A stretch of DNA of 64,000 nt, from NCBI RefSeq assembly GCF_963583255.1, contig NC_084803.1, forward strand, positions 16,317,428 through 16,381,427, given 5' to 3'. A model generated the notes under the pieces. It did no database searches and was not told the origin of the DNA. It saw only the letters and a list, made by a program, of their open reading frames with translations. The DNA comes from Pyrus communis. Its lineage: Eukaryota; Streptophyta; Magnoliopsida; Rosales; Rosaceae. Position 1 is the first letter of the stretch, and the number at the start of each line of letters is the position of its first letter. Below, one piece after another: positions 15,440 through 26,703 of the stretch. The position numbers and the translations under genes are program-made.

Positions 15440-15560
15440 CATTACAAGCTAATATTGATGTTGCATCACTGATGCTTTTAGCCTACTGATGTTGCATCAA
15501 TGATGCTGCACTCAGATTTTTAGTGCATGACAAAGTTGATGTTGCACTTTAAGAATTGCA
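15440..15560 (+). repeat. CTGATGTTGCATCA repeat block, upstream of the transposase
   Basis: Several imperfect copies of a 14-bp near-palindromic unit (CTGATGTTGCATCA and TGATGCTGCA variants) lie here. The same unit forms a larger block at 17380-17545 on the other side of the transposase gene. The arrangement suggests binding sites, or a local duplication inside the element. Confidence 0.75.
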
Positions 15561-15723
15561 ATTAGGATATGAAGCTCCACTTTGTTTTACCATTTAATTA
15601 TACGCTTGTAATTGAATCCTGCTTATGTTGATGCTCCATTCATTCATGTGTTGTTTTTTTGCATGTGAAGGTGTGGATGAATATGAGACTCAATTCTTTG
15701 TTCTTTTGAACATTTGGATTATA

Positions 15724-17029
15724 ATGGCACAAGTCTTTACTGTGAATGCACAATTGTTGAGGTATAGACAACAACAAAGGAGACAACGGGAAAAAGCTAG
15801 TTTAGAGTAGAGGACAGTTGTTAGACTTCATGTTAGGAGAGAGGAAATAAATCGTATCACGCGATTGAGTGATACTAACTATTTGTGGAAGCTGCAAATG
15901 GATAGGAATGCATTTGCAGTTTTATGTGATTTACTACAAATTTGTGGTGGGTTGGTAGATGATGGTCATGTTACAATAGAGGAGCAAGTAGCTACTTTTG
16001 TTAACATATTAGCCCACCACAATAAAAACAGGTTAATGCAAGTTAGATTCATTAAGTCTGGTGAAACTATTAGTTGGTATATCCGCAGAGTATTGTGTGC
16101 GTTGTTCAATTTGCAAGACATATTGTTTGCAAAACCAACCCCTATCCCAGAGGATTGCATAGAATCGAGATGGAAATGCTTTAAGGTAAGCATCATAGTA
16201 AAATCATTAATAACAAAATTATTTGTAGTTGGTAATTAATCTAAGTTTTTCTTTTGTCTAGGGTTACTTAGGAGCGCTAGATGGAACATACATAGAGGTC
16301 ACTGTGTTTGAGGTCGATAGACCAAGATATAGAACAAGGAAGGGTCATATAGCAACTAATGTGTTAGGTGTATGCACACATGACCTCAAATTCGTATATG
16401 TGTTATCCGGTTGGAAGGGATCAGCTACTGATTCGAGAGTTCTTGGTGACGCTATTACTAGAGCTAATGACCTCAAGGTTCTAACCGGTAAGATAGACAA
16501 GTACCTAGTATTCTTCCTTACCTTTGTTGGCCAACAACTAAAATTTATTATCAACTAAAATAGGTACATACTATTTGGTTGATTCCAGATACACGAATGG
16601 TGAGGGTTTTCTGGCACTGTGTAGAGGCACTAGATACCATTTGCAAGAGTGGGAAGACAATTCACATGCACCTAGGAATCATGAAGAATATTTTAATATG
16701 AAACACTCACGTGCTAGGAATGTTATTGAGAGATGTTTTGGCCTCCTCAAAGACGTTAGGCTATCTTGCGAAGTCTTTTCTACTATCCAATCAAGATTCA
16801 GGAACGAATGATCACCGCATGTAGTTTACTTCATAATTTTATCATAATGTATATGGCGGTTGATCCTGAGGAAAATGCAAGGCCTGCATTTGATGAATTG
16901 CCTATAGGGGAAGATTTACCAGAAGTATTAGCCTACATCGAAACCGTTCAGTCAAGCCAGACATGGACTCAATGGAGGGATGTTCTTGCAATAGAAATAT
17001 ATGATGAGTGGAGAGGAAGGAGGGCTTGA
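15724..17029 (+). pseudogene. PIF/Harbinger transposase (DDE_Tnp_4), inactivated
   Basis: This enzyme cuts and joins the element ends. Exons: about 15724-16185, 16262-16487, 16564-17029, with GT-AG introns. An N-terminal helix-turn-helix region (QMDRNAFAVLCDLLQ) leads to the DDE catalytic core. The first Asp is in GALDGTYIEV, the second in SGWKGSATDSRVL, and the Glu in ARNVIERCFGLLK, all retained. Two lesions are visible: TAG at 15808-15810, early in exon 1, and a one-base deletion near 16750-16760, just after FGLLK, beyond which similarity continues in another frame (LLHNFI, then an acidic tail ending WRGRRA). With all three catalytic residues kept, inactivation looks recent. The start is uncertain. 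Confidence 0.87.
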
Positions 17030-17379
17030 AAATTGGTTGACATGGTAGTTGTTGTAATTGTCTTTTATTGTTTGATGACATTTTACTGAGATGATTGCTG
17101 TAATTGTTTTTTTATTGTTTGAAGACTATTGAGATGTTTGCTTTTTATTGCTCAAATTATCAGCAAGAATAAAATACTAACAATAAAGTAAAAGACAAAA
17201 AATAAACATTTAGCAAAATAACTTGCAGCAAACTGATTGCAATGACCTTTTTCATTTCTTCATATTGTAGAATCAAGCATATGAATATAAAAGACAAAAA
17301 AACTCTGGTTACAATGGCTTTTTCATTTCTTCATTTTAGTCCCTTCTTACTTGCCCGTAAGTTGTCTTACTAGCTAATA

Positions 17380-17545
17380 CTGATGTTGCACCTACTGATG
17401 TTGCATCACTGATGCTTTCAGCCTACAAATGCTGCATCATTGATGCTTTCAGCCTACTGATGATGCATCAGTGATGCTGCACCTATTGATACTGCATCAG
17501 CAGCATCACTGATGCTGCACTTACTGATGCTGCATTAGTGATGTT
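17380..17545 (+). repeat. CTGATGTTGCATCA repeat block, between the two Harbinger genes
   Basis: About ten imperfect copies of a GATG(T/C)TGCA core lie here, often as CTGATGCTGCA and interspersed with TTTCAGCCTA. The block occupies the intergenic space between transposase and Myb-like gene. Confidence 0.78.
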
Positions 17546-17774
17546 GTATATGAAAACCAAAGAGTTACAATACTGCCCAAAACAACAGTGGAAAAAAAAA
17601 CATATATATTGTTTTCTAGATTTGCTTTTTAATTGATCATATATATTGTTCATTGGATTACCTTTTCCACTAGGAAGTAATTTAACTTTGTAAAAAGCTG
17701 TAAGCAGATATTAACTTAGTTGCATCTTGTTTGCTCCACTAACAATATGTTTCTTTGTTTTACATATGTAATAT

Positions 17775-18704
17775 ATGGCTTCTTTGATAGATTATATGGC
17801 CACCTCACGTAATTGGAATGATCATGACAATGATGTACTACTTACCATCCTTGAGGAGATGGTAGTTGATGGTGTTAGGTGTGAGACCGGCAGTTTTAAG
17901 GCTGGTACATTTGTAATGGTTGCCACCAAGATGAGGGAGATGATTTCCGGCATTAATATAGAGCCAAAACATATACAAAACAAGCTGAAGCGTCTAAAAG
18001 AAAAGTATTCCTTTGCATATGACATGATGAATACCTCTAGATTTGGTTCGGATGACGAAAAAAAATGTGTTGTTATGGATAGTGACGATGTACTTCAGTT
18101 GTGGGTGAAGGTACATTTTGTTTCTTATTCTTTTTCAATTAGTTGCTTTAAAAGTCATAACTTTGATTTCTTTGGGTTCTTATTGTAGAAGCATCCTAAT
18201 GCATCTTACAAACCAAACAAGCCATTTCCGTTGTATCCATGCTTGTGTACGGTGTTTGGGAGAGACTGAGCTACGGGTAATATAGTTGAATCAGTAGCAG
18301 ATGCAATAAAAAACATGGGATTGGAAAATGAGGATGGCGATGAGACATTCGAGATGCCTCCAACTTCACCTACCCCATCTCCTTCTATTGGTACATCCAG
18401 TGCATCTCAACCTATTAGGAAAAGGAAGAGGAATAAGAATGATGCTGTTGCAAATATTGTAGCTGTTATCCGTGAAGGTTGGGATAAAGCAGTTACTGAA
18501 ATGAAGAATTTAGGTGAAAGTTTTACTTTGAGAGAAGCGAAATCCAGGTTACCTTCTCAGCTTCAAGTCATAGGTCTCCCATATGATCAGGTGCTGAGAA
18601 TTTCAATGAAATTAGTGAAAGATATTGATATGATGAGTATTTGGTGTACCTTGGATGACTCTCATAAGGCAGATTTCATTAAAATGTATATGGATGGCAT
18701 CTGA
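17775..18704 (+). pseudogene. Harbinger ORF1: Myb/SANT-like DNA-binding protein, one nonsense codon
   Basis: This is the partner protein that PIF/Harbinger transposases need for DNA binding and nuclear import. Exons 17775-18110 and 18189-18704 share one GT-AG intron. The N-terminal trihelix-like domain starts NWNDHDNDVLLTILEEMV and includes HIQNKLKRLKEKY. Then come KHPNASYKPNKPFP, a Ser/Pro-rich linker, a basic patch RKRKRNKND that may act as a nuclear localisation signal, and a C-terminal helical region. A single TGA at 18267-18269 interrupts the widely conserved GRDRATG segment, consistent with a CGA to TGA change by cytosine deamination. The rest is open, so the lesion is probably young. 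Confidence 0.86.
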
Positions 18705-19555
18705 GCATTAGGGGGTTTAGTATGATATGAACTCCATCAACTTTTGGAGTTTAGTTAGACATTATCTTTCTTTCTTTCTTTTTTTCTGAAGTCAGGACGA
18801 ATGTTTAATTTGGGATTTCATGTTTAAGTTCTGCATATTTCATGTTTATTGCTTTAGCAAGATAATATCATTAAACTTATATATTTTTCATCCTTGCATG
18901 ACAACCAATGCCATAGACATCCAATTGTCTCACAACTCAACTTATAATATACATATTGTTTGACACAATTTGCATTTCAATGTGATGACGAAAAGATGAA
19001 AGCAGATTGTGTCAAAGATTCCAACATAACGGTTGTTCTACCACACCAACCTCTTCATATATAATTCATCACATATACATAACAATATACATATTGTGGC
19101 TACACTGCCATGTGCCAAGTGCCAAGCCAATGGCATGCTCTCACCCTATTATTTTTTTAAAATCACATAAAATTAATTGACGTATTATCCCACTAAATTA
19201 ATTATATGAGCAACAAAGTACAAATACATGTCTCTTGTTTTCTGTTATACACGGTACGAAATATGAACATATCCAAGTATAGTGTACAAAATATATCATA
19301 GATAAGCAGCAACAACAAGAAAAAGAAGAAAAAAAAATTTTGTTCCGTCCCGTCCCAAACATTGTACCAAACAACAAACAGAATAGGAATAAATTAATCA
19401 TTTTAATGTTTTGATTCCGTTCCTTCCTGCATTTACCAAATGCAAAATGGAATAACTCCTTCGTTCTATCCTACGCATACCAAACATCACATGGAACCAC
19501 TATTCCGTCTCGTCTCGTCCCGTTCCGTCTCATCTGCGTACCAAACAGCCCCTAT

Positions 19556-19897
19556 AAGCATCCGAATCGCCACCAGAATCAACCCCCAACGACCTCCACC
19601 ACGCCTACCCTTCTACGCGCGCACCACCATCCAGAACAACTCCATGGCCGACCGCAACGACGATTCGGCAGCAGCAGCAACGAAGACTCGAGTCCCTCAA
19701 CCCATTGAAGCAGCGAAGGCGAAAAAGGAAGAAGGAAAGTCAGAGGAGAAAGCACCTCCGCCTCCGCTGCCCTAAAAGCCGTAGCCGGGTGATTGCTATG
19801 GCAGCGGATGCGTACGGTGCGTGTGGGATGTGTATTACGACGAGCTCGACGAATACAACAAGCTGTACAAATGTGATTCCAACTCCAAATAGCTTGA
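19556..19897 (+). pseudogene. Oxidoreductase-like-domain (OXLD1-type) protein, 3' part, two nonsense codons
   Basis: Coding starts in phase with the fragment at 13182-13240 and passes an internal ATG at 19644 (MADRNDD). It continues through a Lys/Glu-rich stretch and APPPPLP, then the family domain: PGDCYGSGCVRCVWDVYYDE, then LDEYNKLYK, ending at TAG 19895-19897. The Cys-rich C-x(4)-C-x2-C pattern with VWDVYYDEL is characteristic of the short oxidoreductase-like N-terminal domain found in small mitochondrial proteins of unknown function. TAA (19773-19775) and TAG (19782-19784) sit in the poly-Pro approach to the domain, where a Glu would be normal at both. One conserved Cys is Tyr here. The gene is dead both by nonsense and by the Harbinger insertion upstream. 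Confidence 0.78.
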
Positions 19898-20134
19898 ATT
19901 CGAATTGATGTTGTAGATCTTAAGATAATTTTGTAACCAGATTTTAATTAAAAGATTGAATATTCACAATTTGTTCAGATTTTTTTTGTGAATTTTGGCA
20001 TTGTTTTTGCCTGAATTTCTCGATGAAAAATTAAATTTAGAAGAAAAACAAATAAAAATTGGGCGAATTTGATGAACGGGCCTGCCAATTAATGGGCCCG
20101 GCCCAATTATTCTGATATAACGGAAAATGATAAC

Positions 20135-21157
20135 ATGTTTGGGAATGGTGTAACAGCGGGATCGCTGTGTCGTGGTGGGAAGATGCGTAGGGCAGAGTTA
20201 TTGGGCGGTGCTGTGATCGCGGCGGTGGCGGCGACTCTGCTACTTTTTGGAAACGCCTTCGTTGTGGAGGCTTCGGCTTCGTCTTCGGCGGCTATCGTGC
20301 AGAACGCCATCTACTCCAACAAGATTGCCATCTTCTCCAAATCCTATTGCCCGTACGTTCTCTCCCTCAAACTTGGAAAATCGTAAGGCAATCAAATTGT
20401 AATTTCAGAAGTATTAGTGGCTCAATTTTATAATTTTGAGAAATATTTATTTGCATCTTTTCACTAATTTATAAATTACTGATTTTTTGGTCGGAGATTA
20501 CTAATTTGTATCAATATTTGTTCATCCAGGATCATAATATCTTGAGATATTTCACTAAGATGTTCATTTCTGTGCTAGTAGTGGGTTTACTGCTTTCTGA
20601 TTTCTCTTCAGCAATCTGTTCTATTTGTTTCTGTTTTAGCAATGGTTCGTAATTTCGGCGTAAATGTTGCCTCTGTGTGTGTTAATTTAAGTGATTCTGG
20701 AATGAGGATTCTGTCATTGTGTGTTGTTTTTGTGGCTAGGTATTGCTTGCATGCCAAGCGCGTATTTGCTGAACTACATGAGCATCCGTTTGTTGTCGAT
20801 CTTGATCTTCGAGGTATGAAATAGTTACGTCTTTTTTGAATTTTTGATCAGCTGCTTACGTACAATGCAATAACGGTTTGGATTTAACTCTTGGAACATA
20901 TGTGTTTAGATGATGGAGCTCAAATTCAGGGTGTTCTTCTAGATGTGGTCGGCCGAACCACTGTCCCGCAGATTTTTGTGAATGGAAAGCACATTGGCGG
21001 CTCTGATGGTGAGCTCTCATCTCTGTTTGTGCTTGTTTTCATGCTTTTCATCTGGCATTGTTCCCTTCAATCTGCTTTTTTAATTTTTGACTACAATTCA
21101 GACCTCAAAGCAGCGGTTCTGAGTGGCCAGCTTCAGACTCTTCTTAGTATAAGTTGA
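20135..21157 (+). CDS. Glutaredoxin, CPYC class, with N-terminal membrane/signal segment (GRXC3/C4-like)
   Basis: This is a small glutathione-dependent thiol-disulfide oxidoreductase. Exons 20135-20352, 20740-20813, 20910-21008 and 21102-21157 join in phase to 148 residues; starting at the second in-frame ATG (20183, MRRAELLGG) gives 132. A hydrophobic stretch after the second Met ([17 protein letters not shown]) looks like a signal peptide or anchor, so the protein should enter the secretory pathway. The glutaredoxin fold follows: [12 protein letters not shown] with the active-site CPYC split by intron 1, then [18 protein letters not shown] with the cis-Pro and glutathione-binding motifs, and a C-terminal helix ending LLSIS. 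Secretory CPYC glutaredoxins match plant GRXC3/C4; I cannot choose between them. It is convergent with the methyltransferase gene, 530 bases apart. Confidence 0.9.
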
Positions 21158-21687
21158 GGAGATATGTTAAATGAAGAGACACGAGCGCGGATATGAAGCT
21201 GCATATGGGAATTAATGAGTTAGTTCTCTGACTTCGATGTACGTCAAATGATAGTGATGAATTAGCACGATCTCATCGATTTTCCCCAAAATTTGAGAAA
21301 TTGCATGCATTTGATAACTAGCAATCTCAGTTTTCCATTTTTGACGCACTAAGATTTTCTGCAATCCAAATTGAAGGAATGATTCGACGACTGTTTCTTT
21401 TGTTGATGTCACTGATACAGAAATGATAACGCCTTCGTTTTCTAGGTAGGTGAATGTAATGTATATGCGTCTTGCATTTGAGTTTTCAATAATTACATGT
21501 ATCTCACAGGTTTACATGCATTTAACAACATGAACAAATACATATCAATCTTGTTCAGTCATGTAGCAAAACTAGATTGCATCCGAATTGACCACGATGC
21601 TAAAAATTGGTTAGCACATCACTAGTTCTGGAGTACAAACAGTTTGAGATCACGGTATATGAGCTGAATGCTGTGTTTCTGCGTATG

Positions 21688-24600
21688 TTAAGAAGAATCT
21701 CTATCTGCATATGTGGTTGGCCGCCAGTTGCCTTTCTGCGCACTGAGCATTCCTTCTTGGTTTTTGGAGACGGTTAGACTAACTTCCCAATGCAGGGACT
21801 TCAACAAGTTCTCAACCTCCCCAATTGTGCTCGACTCATCCCGGACTATAAACTTACCTCCTGGTCTGACAATCCGATCAACCTCTGCCAGTACCGGAGC
21901 GAGTTTGCATCTGGGAAGCGAAAACAGGTACATCTGGTTTACCATGACTTAGAGATCATAGAAATGAATAGCAACATAGATTTAAGTTGTACCTCTTTTT
22001 AAGCTTTGAAAAGAGATGATCTGCATGAAGTAGGTCATAGGTTCTGGGGTAAGTGCTAAACGATTCACACCAGTCATGGTAAATTCCGAAAAGACCCCGT
22101 TCGTAGATTATGGGGAGTGTATCTGGTGAATCTACGTTCACAACATTCATGACCCACATTTTAAGGTCCTTCAGAGCTGCAGCAAACCTGCACTCGTATG
22201 AGCACAACTTAATTGAGATTACCGCTTAGAATTAAGTAAACCTAATTACATTAATAAAAATTCATCGATAAATTAGCAGTACCCTCCATAAACAGCTCTC
22301 ATATCCATACAATTTCTGACGTTCGACCAGTTGATACCCAAACTCTTCATGTAAGTGTTACTGATAGCACGTTTCCAGTGCTCGTAATCTGTTGAAAAAT
22401 CTTGGGGCGCTGGCTTCCCATAGATTCCCATCTGGGAGCTGTTTAACCAGTAAGGTGGAGTCTGCAGGCGACTAGGCCACTTCTCAGGCCATTTAGTCCC
22501 TCTCTCGGATTTGTCTGTGGGTAACCGGTGCATGCATCCCTGTAGGGGTACGTACCTGTATAGACGTATGTATATATAGCCCAACTCATGATAAAACTTA
22601 AAGACTCTGAAATTCGTTCATCAATGGAAACTTGGTTACCAGGCAGCGTTAGGGTCATCATCGTTTTTGCACATAGGAGGCTGCTTTTGCTTTCTTTGGT
22701 CGTAGCATTGATTTGAGGTTGGTTTACGGTAGACGGCGGCCGCAACTAAATTTACCTTGTCGTTCTTGATGGCTACAACCTCCCAACACATGGAGGCCGT
22801 CAGTGCAGACATCTCTACAAAATTGAAACGACCTCTGTATCAGTTTTGATCGGTGCCTCACTAAATGAGGGAAATGATCCCTTATCAAACAGTTTGACGT
22901 TTGTTGTTATCTGTCAATCAAGCGGAACAAGAGAACTTTCCTCGTTAAACTATACTCGTTCATAACAAATTCGGTACCCTACCCTTCCAAATTTCGATAT
23001 CCTCTTGTTCCTTCCTGTAAACAGGAGTGGCTGACCATACGAAGTAACCCCCGGGCCGCAGAACCCGGTTCAATTCCAAAAGAAGCGTACCACCTGCAGT
23101 GTCACAACAAGGAAACCTTAACAATGTGCGTGTAAATTATAAATGTGTGTGCCCTGTTAGTCAAATGCTTATTCCGTTAGACTGTGAACCTAAATCACAC
23201 ATTCTGACCAACCTTCTCTGTGCCAAGGGACTCTGCATCTCGCACAATGCACGACATCGAAGACCCTGCTGGGGAAGGGCAGCCTCTGAGAACCCATGAC
23301 TGCAGAGATTGCAGGTATGCCTCTCTCAAGGGCAAACTGGACTTGAGCTTCGTGTTCATCTTTCGGTGCAAACGACATCGTTAGAACATCTCTGTCGAAG
23401 AGATATCCACCAAAGCTTGCAACCCCACAACCAACGTCCAATATAACTCTAGTGTGCTTTCCCCATGCGATGTTCGGGACTGCCTGCATGCAACTTAACA
23501 ACATTAATCATCTATTTGTTCCTATGTTATTAGCACTCAATTTCTACCAAATATTAACTAAAGGCTTATTTTATACAAAAAGATAATTAGTAAAGACCGA
23601 TGTGCGGATTATCATGAGAATTTTAACGAAAAACTCCTGAACATGCAACAGCAAAATTAGGAATACGTGGATTGGTCACTTACTTTCATAAAGAGCGAGG
23701 GTACATGCGATTGGATTGTATCGACTTGGGGTTGTATGATATCTAAATACAAAGGACATATGTTTCTTTGTAAGAGTCGTTCAACTTGTCACGTGATCAA
23801 ACTGTCTCACTAAAGATTTTCTCCTTGTAAACGCAATTGATATAACGTATTCAATTAATATGATTACTGGTTAATTGACACATTAACTGTCACACAAGCC
23901 GGTCCGCCCGGGGGCGTGAACGAATGAATCATAAGAGCCATATATCTCTTACGATCACTCATGAAGTGTGATAACAAAAACATTATCTCCAATTTTAATA
24001 AAAAGTAGAGGATTTTGATCAAAGATGAAGGATGCTTACGTTTTGAAGGAAATCGATGTACACGAGGGCGCCATGTATGAACTGCGTCCCGCCACCGGGA
24101 AATGTCAGAAACTCACCGGAAACCTTCACCCAGTTCTGGTGGCCCTTCACCTCCGCCAGCAAAGTGTGCGGCACATTATGATACCATATCTGCCAGACCA
24201 CAATAAAAAAGTTACACCCCCACGAATCCAAACGTTCAAATAATTCAATCACACACGATCCTACAAATCTTACATATTTCGCACCTTGTCTCTGCTTTTC
24301 GGCCACGCGATGGATTTTTTGTACCCCTCCGGTAGTGGGACCAGGCACGTGGGCCCCTCCGGCCGGCAGTGCCTCTCCCGGTGCTCGAAGTGTTTGGTCG
24401 ACCGCAGTTTTTTCAGAGCCTTCTCGTTGTCCAAACACGGTATATAATCCGGACCCGCCGTGACGTTGCAGAGCTGCCACGTGTATCCGTAGATGCCGTC
24501 CTGACTGTCCGATTCGTCCTTGCGCCTCTCCTTCTCGTTCTCCGACTGCGCCGCCTGCGTCGACCACGACTTCTTCGACTCCTTCGACTCCTTCCGAACC

Positions 24601-25775
24601 GTGTTGTCCCCGCTTAATAGCGAATCGCCCGAGTTGGACTCAGTTGCCGGACCCTTGCTTTGATTGGTTGCATTGCCTCCGCCGCCGCTGCCGCCGTCCT
24701 TCTTCTTCTGATCGGAGTCGGAGTGCTGCTGGGTTTTTTCTGGGTTCTTTTTGTTCTGATCGGAAGGTGTTTGTGAAAAGTTCTGATCGGTAGATTCCTT
24801 GCTTTGTACTTGCAGGCTGGCAACTGCATTGCTCGTCTCGTCCGAGTACTGCAACTGTCCGCTTTTGGTCGCGTTGTATTCCCAATTCTGTTGCTGCTGC
24901 TGCTGCTGCTGATCGTTTTGGGATTCTTGCGATGAATTCCCCTGCTTCCCATTGCCTAGAAATTCTTGTTCTTGCTGTTGCTGTTGTTCCGACGATGCTG
25001 CATTTTGCTGCTGATCTGCATTATCCGATTTCTTATCGCTTTCGGAAATATTATTCTTGTCATTGTTGTTTGTGTCTTGATGCTCTTGTGAATTGCTCTG
25101 TGAATTGTTTGTTTGATCGTCGCTTGTGATAAATTGATCGCCGTTCTTTTCGGATTGATCGTCGGCACCCTTCTGTTTTTTATGATCAGATTGTTCGTCA
25201 GAATCCTTCTGAGTGCCCTGTTCATTGTGGTCAGCTTGTTGTTGGTTGTGTTCCACCACTGAGCCGCTCTGATCCTCAGCCAATTGGGTCTGGCTGATTT
25301 CTTTCTCCTTCTGATCTTTCAGCACTTCGCTAGTATCTTGTTTATTATCACCGCCGCCACCTCCGCCGTCGCCAGTACTACTTTGGTCTTGGTCTGATGA
25401 ACTAGTACTACGACCACTACCCTTCGTTGAATTGTTCAGCTGATCATCGGATTTGATGGCATCGTCGGGGAGATCACCCGGATTGTCTTTAAACGCCTTC
25501 GGTGTTTCATTAATATTATTGTTCTTGTCGTCGTCACTGTTTGTATTTTTGGTGATCACTTGGGCCTGAGCATCATCTGAGGAAGCATCGTCTGTGGAGG
25601 CGGTCGTGGTAGTTCGAGCACTTGTGGAGGTTTGCGGGACTCCTGAGTTAGAGTAGTTGAGCATCCACACGGCCAAAACGCACACTGATATGAACACCAT
25701 AATCGTCACAGTAGAAGCGTAAGAATTCGACGACAAAGACCGCTTGTTGCTGCGCGACCTTAATCCTAGCGCCAT
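21688..25775 (-). CDS. PMT27: Putative S-adenosylmethionine-dependent methyltransferase, PMT27-like, eight exons
   Basis: This is a Golgi type II membrane protein of the plant DUF248 family, related to QUA2 and thought to methylate pectin. Minus-strand exons: 25775-24285, 24189-24040, 23483-23213, 23093-22983, 22814-22640, 22555-22283, 22187-21993, 21910-21688. All phases close to about 962 residues. There is a short basic cytosolic tail, a membrane anchor at residues 22-42 ([18 protein letters not shown]), a disordered Gln/Asn/Ser/Asp-rich stem to about residue 430, then the methyltransferase half. That half contains [28 protein letters not shown], the SAM-binding [64 protein letters not shown] and [17 protein letters not shown]. 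The [18 protein letters not shown] segment resembles PMT24-27 proteins. The 27 label is my best match; the family is certain. Two upstream ORFs overlap the start. Confidence 0.93.
24880..25000 (-). repeat. CAG/CAA trinucleotide repeats coding poly-Gln in the methyltransferase stem
   Basis: Two in-frame runs, a (CAG)n run at about 24892-24912 and a mixed CAA/CAG run at about 24966-24990, encode Gln tracts of about eight and five residues in exon 1. Such tracts often vary in length between alleles. They lie in the disordered luminal stem, well before the catalytic half. Confidence 0.8.
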
Positions 25776-25815
25776 TGTGCTGTCTCTGTCTTTGCGATTG
25801 GGAGAGAGAGATCAT
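25648..25815 (-). promoter_or_regulatory. Out-of-frame upstream ORF overlapping the PMT27-like start
   Basis: An ATG 40 bases upstream of the main ATG opens a 55-codon ORF in another frame, reading through the main start and stopping at 25648. A second upstream ORF, ATG at 26014 with 82 codons, ends at 25766, nine bases past the main ATG in another frame. If the transcript leader includes them, scanning ribosomes would often bypass the main start. The leader is CT-rich. Leader length is not known from sequence. Confidence 0.5.
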
Positions 25816-26039
25816 TTGAGTTCTGTTGTTTGGAAAAGAGGATGTGATTAGTGTGGAAGTGTGATTTAATTATCTGAGAGGATCTGTGTTTGTGGAGGAA
25901 GATGAAGTGAGAGGGAGAGAGAGAGACAAAGACGCATTCCAAGTTGGAATGTCTCAAGATCCAAAGGAGTCGGACAATGGCATTTGTTATACAATCAAAT
26001 ATTTGGGTTTCCATGCAAACTAATCCAAATATTGCAATG

Positions 26040-26703
26040 TAGGGGTGTACATCAAACCGACTAAATTAATCAATCCGAATTATATTGGTCGGTTTGGTTT
26101 GGTTTTGATCAAGAAAAAGTAACAATTTAAAAACCAAATCAAACCGAATTTTTTTTTTGGTTTTTGGTATTTTTGAAACCAACTAAAACTTAATCGAATA
26201 GATCATGTATTTTTTAATTATTAATTAATTTATTTTACACACGTCAACTTATTATAAGTTATTTAGAGGTCTTACCATACACATATCATAGGTCTCAACA
26301 TATGATAAGTTGTAATAACTATTAACAATTAGGAGATTTATATGTATCATATGCTTATGTGAGGTTGCACTTAATAAATTGTTTGCTACAACATAAGATT
26401 TTATTTAATTGAAACATAAAACTATTTGACTTGATAAACTTTTTATATTCCGAAAAATTTAACCTTTCAATGCAATTGGAATGCATGAAATGTGTGGATA
26501 TTTAAAAGATAGAAACTCTTGAAATGGTGAATATTTTTATTTATGTGTTGAATAAGCTCAAATTAACAGAACCAAACTAGATGAAACCGATTAACAATGA
26601 TTTGGTTTGGTCTCAATAGTGGTATTTGTCAAAATCGAACTGCACCGAATTGTTGAGTATTAATTGATGTAGTTTTTTTGGTATCAAATCGAATTAAACC
26701 GAT
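26040..26703. repeat. Probable hAT-type non-autonomous repeat, right end missing
   Basis: It starts TAGGGGTGTACATCAAACCGA and contains GGTTTGGTTTGGTT and its complement AACCAAA-type segments, a pattern common in plant non-autonomous hAT repeats. No matching right terminus or target duplication was found, so the copy is truncated or the call is wrong. Confidence 0.45.

Larger units (their letters stand above)
13241..19552 (+). mobile_element. PIF/Harbinger DNA transposon, 6.3 kb, both genes present but broken
   Basis: The left terminus GGGCGCGTTTGGTACGTGGG and the inverted right terminus GGGGCTGTTTGGTACGCAG are imperfect inverted repeats that continue into a GGGACGGAACGG-rich zone. TAT flanks both sides (13238-13240, 19553-19555) as a 3-bp target duplication. 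Both hallmark genes are inside on the + strand: a DDE transposase (about 15724-17029) and a Myb/SANT-like partner (17775-18704). 13490-13720 is CT-rich and exon-like, possibly a leader with promoter. 13950-14040 contains TTTGTATTTTGTAGTGCTT repeats. Blocks of CTGATGTTGCATCA-type repeats lie on either side of the transposase. The few disabling mutations suggest a fairly young copy. Confidence 0.9.

Noticed and set aside
19440..19643. ORF start at 19440 as the true N-terminus of the oxidoreductase-like gene
   Set aside because: Positions 19440-19552 lie inside the right end of the Harbinger element, so that N-terminus is a by-product of the insertion.
24614..24952. Minus-strand ORFs in other frames across the methyltransferase first exon
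   Set aside because: They are shadows of the biased codon composition of the real frame.
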